Origin: Lachnospiraceae bacterium
GTDB taxonomy: Bacteria > Bacillota > Clostridia > Lachnospirales > Lachnospiraceae
NCBI GenBank assembly: GCA_017543445.1
Contig: JAFYGB010000056.1
Coordinates: 1 to 51,576 of the forward strand
Reading direction: 5' to 3'
DNA length: 51,576 nucleotides
The notes below the pieces were generated by a model. The model searched no databases. It had not been told where the DNA came from and saw nothing but the letters and a program-made list of their open reading frames with translations. A program made the position numbers and the translations under genes. How positions within the stretch are numbered: position 1 is the first letter of the stretch; each line of letters starts with the position of its first letter. This document shows, piece after piece, positions 7,197-16,040 of the stretch.

Positions 7197-8068
7197 TTCT
7201 CTCCTGACGGGTTCGTTCTCATGTTTTCCTCTAACACAATAGTGATTCCAACAACACCGTATTCCTTCTGTTTTTCTTTCGAATAATATGCGTCCATATC
7301 ATCCGGCGACGCTGAGGCGATGTCCTCTTCCGTGTAACCGCACTTCAATAACGGCAGGTTTCTGTACAACTCCTCAAATGAATCAAAAACGGACAAGGCA
7401 AGCACCCTCACTGAGAGGTGCTCACCATTTTCCGTGTTTGTAAACAGGATCGTATCTCCGACCTGTATTTTTCTTCTCTTTTCGTCATATAACCGGAGTT
7501 CGATCGTCTTGCTACCGCTTTGGATCATCGCAAACGGTTCCGGTTGCAGCTGCATCTCATGCGTCACATGTTTATCCTCATGTTCGTCCAAATAGAACAC
7601 GATTCTTTTCTGGCCGCCATCCTGGCAAACGATCGTTCCGCCCATCGCCAGATAAAAAGCAATCGCATTTTCATTTCGGTCATTTACCGCCAGGACGAAC
7701 CGGTCAACCCCTTTTTGTCGAACTTCATCCCTCGCGATCTCGAGAAACTTCCGCCCGATCCTCTGGCGCTGAAAGTCTTTTCTTATGTACAGAAGCGCCA
7801 CTTCCTGCTCATATTCCTCATAGAGTTTATATGGTCTTCCGACCGTCATCAGTCCGATCGTTTCACCGTTACTCTCAGCTAAGAAGAGTTCTATGTCCTG
7901 TCGCTCAACAAAGGACCGGAAGATACTTTCGTTCTTATCCACGTCATAGCCGTCCAGTTTTTCCTGCGGGTAAATCCCCGTATACGTGGTGAGCCATACA
8001 TCACGTTTCAATTTGGAAAGATTACGACAATCCTCGACTGCAGCCTTTCTGAAAATGATATCTTTCAT
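7193..8068 (-). CDS. GNAT acetyltransferase fused to ASCH domain
   Basis: 291 residues. Residues 1-155 are a GNAT domain (IIFRKAAVEDCRNLSKLKRDVW; acetyl-CoA loop YIRKDFQRQRIGRKFLEIA near 92-110; VNDRNENAIAFYLAMGG). Residues about 168-285 are an ASCH domain (MQLQPEPFAMIQSGSKTIELRLYDEKR; VGDTILFTN; FEELYRNLPLLKCGYTEEDI; SKEKQKEYGVVGITI), a fold related to RNA-binding PUA. The pairing suggests acetylation of an RNA- or nucleotide-linked substrate, but this is inference. It is the only intact gene among remnants and overlaps the sfsA remnant by 4 bases. Confidence 0.85.
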   Translation of the reverse strand: MKDIIFRKAAVEDCRNLSKLKRDVWLTTYTGIYPQEKLDGYDVDKNESIFRSFVERQDIELFLAESNGETIGLMTVGRPYKLYEEYEQEVALLYIRKDFQRQRIGRKFLEIARDEVRQKGVDRFVLAVNDRNENAIAFYLAMGGTIVCQDGGQKRIVFYLDEHEDKHVTHEMQLQPEPFAMIQSGSKTIELRLYDEKRRKIQVGDTILFTNTENGEHLSVRVLALSVFDSFEELYRNLPLLKCGYTEEDIASASPDDMDAYYSKEKQKEYGVVGITIVLEENMRTNPSGEK

Positions 8069-8074
8069 CTGTAA

Positions 8075-8322
8075 TCACCTTATATACTTCTCATCCGGTT
8101 TGTATTCGTCACTTACAAAGCGCTCCACCGTTCTCAACCAAGCATTTCCCGAAGGAGGCCCTCATACTCTTTATCCAAGGGATATGCCGCAGAAAAACGA
8201 ATATCCACATCGGAATATGGAGATGCAGTCCCCTTTTGAAACGAACCGCATAGCCAGATGTGTATCTCGTTTTCCGTGGCAAATTCTGCCACATACCGAA
8301 TGTACTTCTCTTAGTTCAACAT
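8075..8322 (-). pseudogene. MNT-type nucleotidyltransferase, degraded
   Basis: ATG at 8322 follows GAGGGGG, but the fourth codon is TAA (8311-8313). The frame then continues EKYIRYVAEF...HIWLCGSFQKG...PYSDVDIRFSA, the GS-x-D-x-D core of minimal nucleotidyltransferases, and stops at 8134. In another frame, the last 20 or so codons before the next gene read WLRTVERFVSDEYKPDEKYIR, as if a frameshift or deletion joined a different C-terminus. A GTG at 8292 could in principle give a short product without the N-terminus. Confidence 0.65.
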
Positions 8323-8434
8323 TGCCCCCTCAACTCACAAAATAGGCCTTTTGGAAATATCCAATATGATTCGATTCTGCATACCTAGCCTTTCGAAAAA
8401 CTCCCAACTGCCTGTTTGGCAAACGGAATGCATC

Positions 8435-8512
8435 TTATATATCCTTCGGTGTTATCTCCGACTTCAAGAGCTGGATTGCCTGTTCATCTTCCGCGATCAA
8501 AATCCTATTCAT
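8435..8512 (-). pseudogene. Response regulator N-terminal stub
   Basis: ATG at 8512 with GGAGG upstream encodes MNRILIAEDEQAIQLLKSE and stops after 25 codons. The opening is the first strand and acidic pocket (ED/DD) of a receiver domain; the phosphorylated Asp, the rest of the receiver and any output domain are absent. After the stop the same frame continues about 34 codons (FRLPNRQLGVFRKARYAE) of unrecognised protein-like sequence, so a deletion probably joined two genes. Confidence 0.6.
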
Positions 8513-8581
8513 GTGACACCTCCGCTATGCCCATCATAAAACCATACTGTATCTTTTTTGTATCTTAACGCTCGAAATACA

Positions 8582-9877
8582 TCATTGGGCCAATGTACCG
8601 AAGGCGGCAACCGCCTCATCGATCGTCATCACGCCGGTTCCGACCCGATAACCCGCCTGCCGCACCTGAATGACCGCGTCATCCGTCAAACCGAATTCTT
8701 CCGGCGACAGGATGCGGGATGTCGGAACGCTTCCGAACGCAGCGTACATGCTGTTGAACGACAGATCTTTCGTCGGCGACATCAGCCCCTTGATCTGCGC
8801 CATCTCATTCAATTCCTGCGACGTGATCAGGAAGCGCATGAATTCATTTGCCATGTCCAGATTCTTACTGTTTTTATTGACCGAGAACTGCAGGTTCGGC
8901 AGATCCAGGAAGTTCGCGCCCTCCTCTGACAAAGGAACCGGAACGAACGTATACTTAAAAGGGCGGGCAATGAATGCCTCCGAACGACTCTCGCGTTTCT
9001 TCGTTCCCGAAACGGTATCGCCGGTGCAGGTCATCATGGGAACATCTCCTTCAAAGAAGCGAAGGATCACGGCGTCGTAGTTATTTGCGATCTCTGCGCA
9101 GGCATCCAGATCCACACAGCCGTCTTTTAGGAATTGTGTGATCTTCTCCAGAGCAGGGCGCATATATTCGCCGGCGGACGGTTCCAGGGCGTTGAGTTTT
9201 TTCACTGCCTCTGCGTCATTTGCGACCAAATTGGCGAAGTACGGATAGACCAGCAACGTGATCAAAGAAGTCGTCTCGGATTTGGAATAGCCCATCATCG
9301 GATTGGCGTAGCCCTTTTTACGAAACGCGTCACATACGCTCACCAGTTCCTGATAGGTCGTGGGAATGCTCAGCCCCTCTTTTTCGAAGAGGTCATTATT
9401 CACGAGCATGCCATACGTGTTCGAGAAGACCGGGACCATCGGAAGCGTACCATCGCCCGTCTTCAAAACGATATTGCTACGGATACAATCAAGGTCCAGG
9501 CCCAGCGCAGGATCCGCCAGGTTCTCCGCATGGTCGATCGACGATCTGTACTGCTCGCGGCCGTACATCCAGGAATAGTTGACATAGATGTCCGGAGCAT
9601 CGTTTCCGTTCAGGACCATGCCGATCATGTTGTTATAGTCATCGACCTTCGTAAACGTCAGTTCCACGTTGGGATAATGCTCGTTAAAACGGTTAAATTC
9701 AGCCTCCAGAGCCTCAAAATTATCGTAACCGCCGGCAACCACGATCTGGCTTCGGGTTGAAGTATCCAGCGTGGGCTTAAACCCCTGCCCCTCTTTTTCT
9801 CCCGGCTTCTTTCCTCCACATGCGGTAAGGCTCAGAAGCATGACCAACGTCAGAAATACACACACCATCCTCTTCAT
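8582..9877 (-). CDS. Extracellular solute-binding lipoprotein, family 1 (sugar type)
   Basis: 431 residues. Signal peptide and lipobox LLSLTAC at residues 14-20 with Cys as the lipid anchor, then a periplasmic-binding fold (EALEAEFNRFNEHYPNVELTFTKVDDYNNMIGM; DAPDIYVNYSWMYG; GMLVNNDLFEKEGLSIPTTYQELV; GDVPMMTCTGD). Family members deliver sugars to ABC permeases. No permease gene is present here; instead the gene begins 4 bases after a hybrid sensor kinase ends. It may present a ligand to that kinase or feed a permease encoded elsewhere. AAGGGG precedes the ATG. Confidence 0.9.
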   Translation of the reverse strand: MKRMVCVFLTLVMLLSLTACGGKKPGEKEGQGFKPTLDTSTRSQIVVAGGYDNFEALEAEFNRFNEHYPNVELTFTKVDDYNNMIGMVLNGNDAPDIYVNYSWMYGREQYRSSIDHAENLADPALGLDLDCIRSNIVLKTGDGTLPMVPVFSNTYGMLVNNDLFEKEGLSIPTTYQELVSVCDAFRKKGYANPMMGYSKSETTSLITLLVYPYFANLVANDAEAVKKLNALEPSAGEYMRPALEKITQFLKDGCVDLDACAEIANNYDAVILRFFEGDVPMMTCTGDTVSGTKKRESRSEAFIARPFKYTFVPVPLSEEGANFLDLPNLQFSVNKNSKNLDMANEFMRFLITSQELNEMAQIKGLMSPTKDLSFNSMYAAFGSVPTSRILSPEEFGLTDDAVIQVRQAGYRVGTGVMTIDEAVAAFGTLAQ

Positions 9878-9881
9878 AAAT

Positions 9882-12416
9882 TCATCCCCTTCTTTCTCGG
9901 ATCCTTCGGATCTCCTTAATGACCAGCTTGATATCTACAGGCTTTGCAATATGGCCATTCATTCCTGCGTTCAGACATTCCGTGACATTCTCGGAAAATG
10001 CATCGGCTGTCATCGCAACGATCGGAATAGACGATACCCCGGGATCCTCTAAACTGCGGATCGCCCTGGTCGCATCGAGTCCGTTCATCTCCGGCATCTG
10101 CACGTCCATGAAGATAAGTTGATACTGATCTTCGGTTGCCGTGCGCATAATGTCCAAACATACCCTTCCGTTCTCCGCGCGGTCGGCGGTGATCCCGAAC
10201 ATGGCCAGCATGGCGGAAATGATCTCCCAGTTGATATCATTGTCCTCGGCCACAAGGATACGCATTCCGTGCAGATCGGAATAATCTTCTTCCGGCTCCT
10301 GGGATCTGGACTCTCTTCCCATAAGAGCGTTGAGCTTATCGTAGAGCGTGGAGCGAAACAGTGGTTTGCTGACGAAGCCGTTCGCGCCCGCCTCTTTTGC
10401 TTTTTCTTCCACATCCGACCAGTCATAGGCGGAAATAAGCAGGATCGGGATATCGGGGCCGATTTCTGCGCGGATCTGTTTGATGATCTCAACGCCATCC
10501 ATCTCCGGCATTTTCCAGTCTACGATGACAACATCGTAATCCCGTCCGGAGTGGTGTCTGTGCTCGATCATGCCGAGCGCCTCCACTCCGCTTCGCGCCT
10601 GCTCCGCAGTAGCGCCCAGCGAAGAAATGGAATCCACCGCGGTCTGAAGCACGGTCTCATCATCATCCACGACCAGGATGTCCATGGGATCCAGCTGCAT
10701 ATCGTCCCGCTGCCGGTCAGCCACGGGAATGTCCAGAACGACCGTAAAGGTAGTTCCCTTCCCCGGCTCGCTCTGGCAATCGATCGTTCCGCCGAACAGT
10801 TCGACCATCTGCTTCGTAATGGCCAGGCCCAGGCCGGTCCCCTGAATACTGTTTACACGGCTGTCGACCTGACGCGAGAACGGCTGATACATGGTCTGCA
10901 TGTATTCCTCACTCATGCCGATGCCTGTATCGGCCACCACATAGGTCATCTTTATGCAGCCGGGTACGGAACTTTCCTCCTCGCGCATATCTACGCAGAC
11001 GCTCCCGCCGGGTTCCGTGTATTTGATGGCATTGGAAAGGATGTTGATAAATATCTGGTTGAGCCGAAGCTGGTCGGCATACAGATACTCCTTCTCCATC
11101 CGGTTGATATGAAAACTGAATTCGATATTCTTTTCTTTGATCATCGGCTGCGAGATATTGATCAGGTTCTCGACCGTGTCCACAATGGAAAATGTCAGAG
11201 GACTCAAGGTCAGTTTTCCGCTCTCCACCTTCGATATGTCCAGGATATCATTGATCAACGTCAGCAAATGATTGCTTGCAAGACCGATCTTCCGAAGGTT
11301 TTCCTTCGTTAACTCCGGATCTCCGAGGTTCTTCTCGGTGATCGTCGTCAAGCCCGTGATGGCGTTCATGGGCGTACGGATATCATGGGACATCGTAGAA
11401 AGAAAATCCGTCTTCGCTTTATTCGCCGATTCCGCCTCCTTCGCTATGATCTGGAAACGTTTGTTCAAATACAGCATGTGGATCAGGTCACAGATAAACA
11501 ACAGCATCAGGCCGGCAGAAACGACAACGACCAACAGCATGTTTTCAATGTCCACATGAAGATCCTTCGCCGGGACGAAGCCCAGCATGGTCCATCCGGC
11601 CGATGCCGAGACAGGCGTATAGGCCAGGATGCACTCCTGCCCATGCGAATCCGTCATCGAAATGGAACCGGTCGAGGTAGTGATCCGGTCGAACAATTCC
11701 TTCGAGGACACCGGGTCCGAAGAATTATACGATTTGTAAAATTCAAAAAAATCAGAGTTTTTAAAACTGTATCCTTTGAGGATATAATCACCGTCGCTGT
11801 CGATCATGGAGAGTTCCGCATTCACGAACTCTTCCTGCGGGAACACCCATTTCTGCTCCAGTTCCGAGATCGGGATCACGCGCAGAAGGATCGCGGCTTT
11901 CATTGTCCCGTCTTTCGTATCCTTCAGCATGACCTTATTGCAGAAAGCCAGGGATTGCTCCCCATTCATCGGGTTGGTATAGGCGCGGGATACATTGATC
12001 GACTTTCCGATGTCGTCGATCCAGTTCACATCCTCCAAAAGATCCAGGCGTGTATAGGAGGCCGCGTAATCGTCGGTCGTGCCCTGTTTCGGACGTGTAG
12101 AGAGGCCTGTGAGTGTGTCGACAAAGATCAGATGCGCCGAAGCCTTCGGCAGTGCATGCGAAACACGGATGTATTCGGTCGCCTCTTCTATCGTCATGCT
12201 CTTATTGTTGATATAGTGCGCCCATACATCGCAGACTCTCTGCTCACCTTCCAGGTAATTCTCTGTCACTCGTTCCAATGTGACCGTGGTGTTTTCGAAG
12301 TGTTCGATCTGCCTCTTGTAAGACTCCTTACTTTCGTGCCCGGAGTAGATCACAACGAAGCTCAATATGGAGGCAATAATGATCACATTGACCAGAATAA
12401 TAACGATCTTTCTCAT
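9882..12416 (-). CDS. Hybrid sensor histidine kinase with two receiver domains
   Basis: 844 residues from ATG 12416, preferred because MRKIVIILVNVIIIASI begins the first membrane helix; an upstream ATG at 12458 would overlap the previous gene. Order: TM1 (4-24), large extracellular Cache-like sensor to about 305, TM2 (LLVVVVSAGLMLLFICDLIHM), HisKA with FLSTMSHDIRTPMNAI, HATPase_c (NILSNAIKYTEPGG, DTGIGMS, GTGLGLAI), receiver 1 (DILVVDDDE, VDWKMPEMDG) and receiver 2 (RILVAEDND, MDVQMPEMNG, AMTAD). No HPt or DNA-binding output is seen, so phosphate must pass to another protein. Its tight link to the solute-binding lipoprotein suggests nutrient sensing. Confidence 0.93.
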   Translation of the reverse strand: MRKIVIILVNVIIIASILSFVVIYSGHESKESYKRQIEHFENTTVTLERVTENYLEGEQRVCDVWAHYINNKSMTIEEATEYIRVSHALPKASAHLIFVDTLTGLSTRPKQGTTDDYAASYTRLDLLEDVNWIDDIGKSINVSRAYTNPMNGEQSLAFCNKVMLKDTKDGTMKAAILLRVIPISELEQKWVFPQEEFVNAELSMIDSDGDYILKGYSFKNSDFFEFYKSYNSSDPVSSKELFDRITTSTGSISMTDSHGQECILAYTPVSASAGWTMLGFVPAKDLHVDIENMLLVVVVSAGLMLLFICDLIHMLYLNKRFQIIAKEAESANKAKTDFLSTMSHDIRTPMNAITGLTTITEKNLGDPELTKENLRKIGLASNHLLTLINDILDISKVESGKLTLSPLTFSIVDTVENLINISQPMIKEKNIEFSFHINRMEKEYLYADQLRLNQIFINILSNAIKYTEPGGSVCVDMREEESSVPGCIKMTYVVADTGIGMSEEYMQTMYQPFSRQVDSRVNSIQGTGLGLAITKQMVELFGGTIDCQSEPGKGTTFTVVLDIPVADRQRDDMQLDPMDILVVDDDETVLQTAVDSISSLGATAEQARSGVEALGMIEHRHHSGRDYDVVIVDWKMPEMDGVEIIKQIRAEIGPDIPILLISAYDWSDVEEKAKEAGANGFVSKPLFRSTLYDKLNALMGRESRSQEPEEDYSDLHGMRILVAEDNDINWEIISAMLAMFGITADRAENGRVCLDIMRTATEDQYQLIFMDVQMPEMNGLDATRAIRSLEDPGVSSIPIVAMTADAFSENVTECLNAGMNGHIAKPVDIKLVIKEIRRIRERRG

Positions 12417-12442
12417 GTCCTTTAGTCTCCTAAAAGGCCGGC

Positions 12443-13246
12443 TCATAATCTCCGGCAATCACATTCCTTAAAGTACTCCAGCAGCATTTCCTGTGAGACA
12501 GGGATGTCCTGGCCTTCCAGTTCCCGATAGATCCTATCCGTCAGGTTCAGGAGGGCATTGACCAGTTCCTCTTTGCTTTCACCGGTGACGAACGTGCTTC
12601 GTATCGCGTTCTTTTCTTTCTCCGGCAGTCGGTCGAGTTCGCGGTTCACCGCGCTCTCCAGGCGATAACGGTCGCCGATCAGGTCTAGATACTGTCTGCG
12701 TACGAACTCCAATTCACCCATCGCACGGAAGGTGTTTCCGCGGTAAATGGCAACGGCCGCGTGCATCAATCGTGCCCAGAAACTGTCAACGATCGTCTCG
12801 ATATCTTTCTTCGTTTTATTCCCGAAGATGTTGTCGTCCATCCACTCCCGGGAGCGGATCATTTTCTCTTCCACTACGCCGGAATGATCGAACAGAACCT
12901 TAAATGCCGGCTTCCAAGCCGCAGCGCCTTCATATCCTCCGAAGCCCAGATCGATCTCCAGCAGATTTTCCAAAACGTAGCATTGAAGCCTTCTCTCCGG
13001 CATTTGCTTGAAGTAGGTCAGTGCATATCTCGCTGTGATCTTCTGATTCATATACTCCATAACTTCGGGCATAGACTCGTTCTTATCCAGGGCAATGACA
13101 AAATCCAGGTCCGATTTTTCGTCGTGATACCCCTTTGCGCCGGAACCCACCTGACACAGGGCAATGATCTTCTCGCATTCTTTTGTTATGGACAAGATGT
13201 ACTCAAAAACTTCCTGTCGGTCCGCAGCACTGAAAATCCTGCGCAT
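12443..13246 (-). CDS. Nucleotidyltransferase-domain protein (aminoglycoside adenylyltransferase-like)
   Basis: 267 residues, GGGAGG upstream. An NTP_transf_2 core lies near residue 33: LCQVGSGAKGYHDEKSDLDFVIAL, giving GSG-x9-DxD, with a third acidic residue in LENLLEIDLGF. The C-terminal half (120-260) is helical, like the domain that binds the acceptor in ANT/KNT enzymes. It could add AMP to a small molecule or protein; resistance cannot be concluded. It sits between a beta-lactamase-like lipoprotein and the hybrid kinase in a long gene string. Confidence 0.8.
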   Translation of the reverse strand: MRRIFSAADRQEVFEYILSITKECEKIIALCQVGSGAKGYHDEKSDLDFVIALDKNESMPEVMEYMNQKITARYALTYFKQMPERRLQCYVLENLLEIDLGFGGYEGAAAWKPAFKVLFDHSGVVEEKMIRSREWMDDNIFGNKTKKDIETIVDSFWARLMHAAVAIYRGNTFRAMGELEFVRRQYLDLIGDRYRLESAVNRELDRLPEKEKNAIRSTFVTGESKEELVNALLNLTDRIYRELEGQDIPVSQEMLLEYFKECDCRRL

Positions 13247-13267
13247 ACTCCACCTCCCATTTTCCGT

Positions 13268-14926
13268 TTATTCACCGAAGTATTTCTCGTAATCCTCGAT
13301 CGGTCTCCTCATATCGCCACCGATCTCGATCTTTAAGATGAGGTCGTCATCGAGTTTCCGCATGTAATAATATGCCTTACCGGTCTGTTCGATAAACTTA
13401 TACTCCGTTTTGGTCCTTAAATATTCCGCTCCGCCGATGGTCACCGTTTCTGCGTCCCCGATCTCCAGGCTTACACCCTGCTCTTCACCGAGACGTCTCT
13501 GCAGGTTCATGTGGTCTTCCATGTATTCTTCCAAGGTATAATCCGAATCTCCGAGTGCGCCCTGTTTCCGGTTCAAGAATGTAAAGGTGATCGATATCCC
13601 TTCGCCCCAGAAGGCCGCGTCCGTAACGGTCGCGTTTTCACGTCTTTTATCCCTGGAATCCGTCATACTCATTGCGGACTCGTTCTCCATCTTCGCTTTC
13701 TCTTCCTCAGGGATCCAGGCAATTCCCGAGGGAATCTTAACTTTCAACCCTGCATATGCATTTGTGTAAACGCCATCCTCGAAAGAACCCTTTGTATAGT
13801 TGGTTCCGGCCATCGGATCGCCATCACCCGACTGGTCGAGCGTGCCTTCGTGCTCAAACCGGATAATGTAGATATGGCCGAACTCCTCGGATTCGACGAT
13901 CTTGTTGTTCGCGCTGCACGTGATCGATGATCCGGTGTGCGAGTAGCCGGCCTTGTCTTTATAGAGGCCGCAGCAGTAACCCTTTTCCGCTGTGAGCAAC
14001 GTCTCCATGGACTTCTCGTTGAGAAGTTTACCTCCGAAAAGCGCACGGTCGAACGCCACCATGTCTACAAGGTTCGAGTGGATACCACCGTCACCTCGTG
14101 CATTATTCGGGCAAATGGGATATCCATCCGCGTCACAGGCGCCATATTCCGCCAGTTCTTGATAGTTCTGCGGAACATAGGTCATGTCTCCGACCGCCAT
14201 GGATGTCGTCGTCTTCATGCCACATTTATCGAAGATATTTTTCTGCACATAATCGCAGTACTTCATTTCGGAAATCTGCTCGATGATGAAGGCAAGCAAA
14301 CGATAATTCGTATTGCTGTAAGCATACTGCATGCCGGGCAGGAATTTGAATGGTGCTTTGTATAATGCCTGCAGCAGTTCCTCATCCGTCGTCCGGTCCT
14401 GAAGGATGGACTGGATCCGCCGGTCCGCTGCCTCCGCTCCCGAAATGTTCCAGAACGGATCCGGATCGTTCAGATAATCCGGTATGCCGCTGTTCATATG
14501 GAGAAGGTTGTAGATGGTGATCCGTTTTCCGTACTCAAATTCCGGAAAATACCGATCCAGCGTGTCATTGATATCGATCTTTCCCTGTTCGGCGAGCTGC
14601 AGAATGCAGACAGCCGTGATGGTTTTGCTGCAGGATGCGATATCGAAGACCGTATTCTGCGAGACACGCGTGGTTCCGTCTTTCTCCACTGCATCCTCGC
14701 AGTACAGGTAGACGATCGCGTCATCGGTCGCGACCACCATCGTACCGGTGCAAATGTTGCCACCGTAGGACTCCAGAACCGACTTGTATTTCTCGTCCGT
14801 CGTGGACCAGGATGTTTCCCCGGCATTGATTTGGACCTTTTTCCATGTATCCTCAGCGCCCCGACTGCACGCGGCCAATGCGATGAGCATCGCGAAAGCC
14901 AGCAGAATGGTCAATGTTTTCTTCAT
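13268..14926 (-). CDS. Serine beta-lactamase/esterase-like lipoprotein
   Basis: 552 residues from ATG 14926 (GGGGG 8 bases upstream; the frame extends 13 codons further without a site). Signal peptide and lipobox LIALAAC. The penicillin-binding-like triad is complete: SCSK (SxxK) in FDIASCSKTITAVC, YSN in MQYAYSNTNYRLL, and HTG in AGYSHTGSSI. Residues about 395-552 form an extra C-terminal domain with no name I recognise. Members of this class C-like family act as peptidases, esterases or beta-lactamases at the cell surface; sequence alone does not decide. Confidence 0.88.
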   Translation of the reverse strand: MKKTLTILLAFAMLIALAACSRGAEDTWKKVQINAGETSWSTTDEKYKSVLESYGGNICTGTMVVATDDAIVYLYCEDAVEKDGTTRVSQNTVFDIASCSKTITAVCILQLAEQGKIDINDTLDRYFPEFEYGKRITIYNLLHMNSGIPDYLNDPDPFWNISGAEAADRRIQSILQDRTTDEELLQALYKAPFKFLPGMQYAYSNTNYRLLAFIIEQISEMKYCDYVQKNIFDKCGMKTTTSMAVGDMTYVPQNYQELAEYGACDADGYPICPNNARGDGGIHSNLVDMVAFDRALFGGKLLNEKSMETLLTAEKGYCCGLYKDKAGYSHTGSSITCSANNKIVESEEFGHIYIIRFEHEGTLDQSGDGDPMAGTNYTKGSFEDGVYTNAYAGLKVKIPSGIAWIPEEEKAKMENESAMSMTDSRDKRRENATVTDAAFWGEGISITFTFLNRKQGALGDSDYTLEEYMEDHMNLQRRLGEEQGVSLEIGDAETVTIGGAEYLRTKTEYKFIEQTGKAYYYMRKLDDDLILKIEIGGDMRRPIEDYEKYFGE

Positions 14927-14969
14927 TTCATTTCCCCCTGTGTTTATTGATCCCCTCTTGATCATCCTT

Positions 14970-15422
14970 TTAGAAATAATGCTCCATCAGACGCTCGACC
15001 CATTCAGGGACCGACGCATCCTTTTTATCATATACCGGATAGTATGGCTTGATATCCAACACAGGAGTTCCATCGATCGCATCGAGACCTTTTACAACGA
15101 TCCTATCATCCGAAACCGATACGATCTCAACCGAGGTCATACCGATTTGATTCGGTCTGTCCTTCCCGCGTTGCGAGAAAATACCTACAAGCGGCATGTC
15201 TTCTCGGTTTTGCGGTCTCCGCTGAAGATGCTTCTCTTTTACATATTTCGCTTTATCCAGATAATACAAGATGATCACGTGAGAGAAATCTTCTAATCCC
15301 TTTAAGCCCGAGATGTACGATTCTTCCAGAACTATAGTCGAGGTATCCTCTCCCCACGCCACATCTTTTCGTTCCGTTACCTCGTTTCGAACATAACCGA
15401 TCGGCTCCGTTACGATTTGCAT
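14970..15422 (-). CDS. trmO: TrmO-family tRNA methyltransferase (TsaA-like)
   Basis: 150 residues starting MQIVTEPIGYVRNEVTERKD, the standard TrmO/TsaA beginning. Conserved blocks: GLEDFSHVIILYYLDKA, RRPQNREDMPLVGIFSQRGKDRPNQIGMTSVEI (the R-P-N-IG motif of the SAM pocket), GLDAIDGTPVLDIKPYYP. The family methylates t6A37 of certain tRNAs to m6t6A; some members act on other substrates. Strong GAGGGGAG site. It lies 12 bases after the P-loop kinase gene, so it is probably co-transcribed. Confidence 0.9.
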   Translation of the reverse strand: MQIVTEPIGYVRNEVTERKDVAWGEDTSTIVLEESYISGLKGLEDFSHVIILYYLDKAKYVKEKHLQRRPQNREDMPLVGIFSQRGKDRPNQIGMTSVEIVSVSDDRIVVKGLDAIDGTPVLDIKPYYPVYDKKDASVPEWVERLMEHYF

Positions 15423-15434
15423 ACGGTTCTCCCC

Positions 15435-16037
15435 TCAAATATGGTTTTCCTTCTGTATCATGGTATCACACCATTCTTTTACTTTTCGTCCGACTTCCTC
15501 CCTGGACAGATCGTCGACCATCAGCCAATCTACATTATCCTTCTCACGAAACCACGCTCGTTTCAGCGGCATCATATGCGTTAAATGATGCTCGAAGAAG
15601 TTACGTGACCGGGTCGCATCGTTCTGCTTATGGCTTCGAAGTACCTCGTCAGAAGCATCCAGGAACAGGATTCGGTCCGGCATGCATTTGCGGACTTCCG
15701 CCAGTTCCTCTTTCAATGCATTTTCCACTTCCCAGTCGGCGCCGATACTCTTCGGATAATTCAGCGTATAGAATTCGATCTCCTCCGCGCCGAAATCCAT
15801 GATGCTACAGGGATGCCGGATCGCCTTCTCATAGCGGACGACCTCCTTCCGCAGCCAGAGCTTCTGGATCTCCAGATAATCCTCGTAACGGTTCTTATCG
15901 AGGTTGCGACGTTTGATCTCTTCGATAACGTCTGTATTGATCTCATAACTGATATGAATATATGGCGCATGCTCCTGGATGTATCTCACCGCAGTCGTTT
16001 TTCCGACCGCCATGCACCCTTGTAATGACAGTATCAT
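15435..16037 (-). CDS. P-loop kinase, deoxynucleoside/adenylate kinase-like
   Basis: 200 residues. Walker A GCMAVGKTT at residues 7-15 near the N-terminus (MILSLQGCMAVGKTTAVRYI), a mid-region Asp in SIMDFGAEEIEFY, a Walker B-like strand RILFLDAS, and a lid region DATRSRNFFEHH with arginines. This layout fits small-molecule kinases such as deoxynucleoside or antibiotic kinases. Substrate unknown. It ends 12 bases before trmO and begins 3 bases after the cupin gene ends. Confidence 0.75.
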   Translation of the reverse strand: MILSLQGCMAVGKTTAVRYIQEHAPYIHISYEINTDVIEEIKRRNLDKNRYEDYLEIQKLWLRKEVVRYEKAIRHPCSIMDFGAEEIEFYTLNYPKSIGADWEVENALKEELAEVRKCMPDRILFLDASDEVLRSHKQNDATRSRNFFEHHLTHMMPLKRAWFREKDNVDWLMVDDLSREEVGRKVKEWCDTMIQKENHI

Positions 16038-16040
16038 GAT

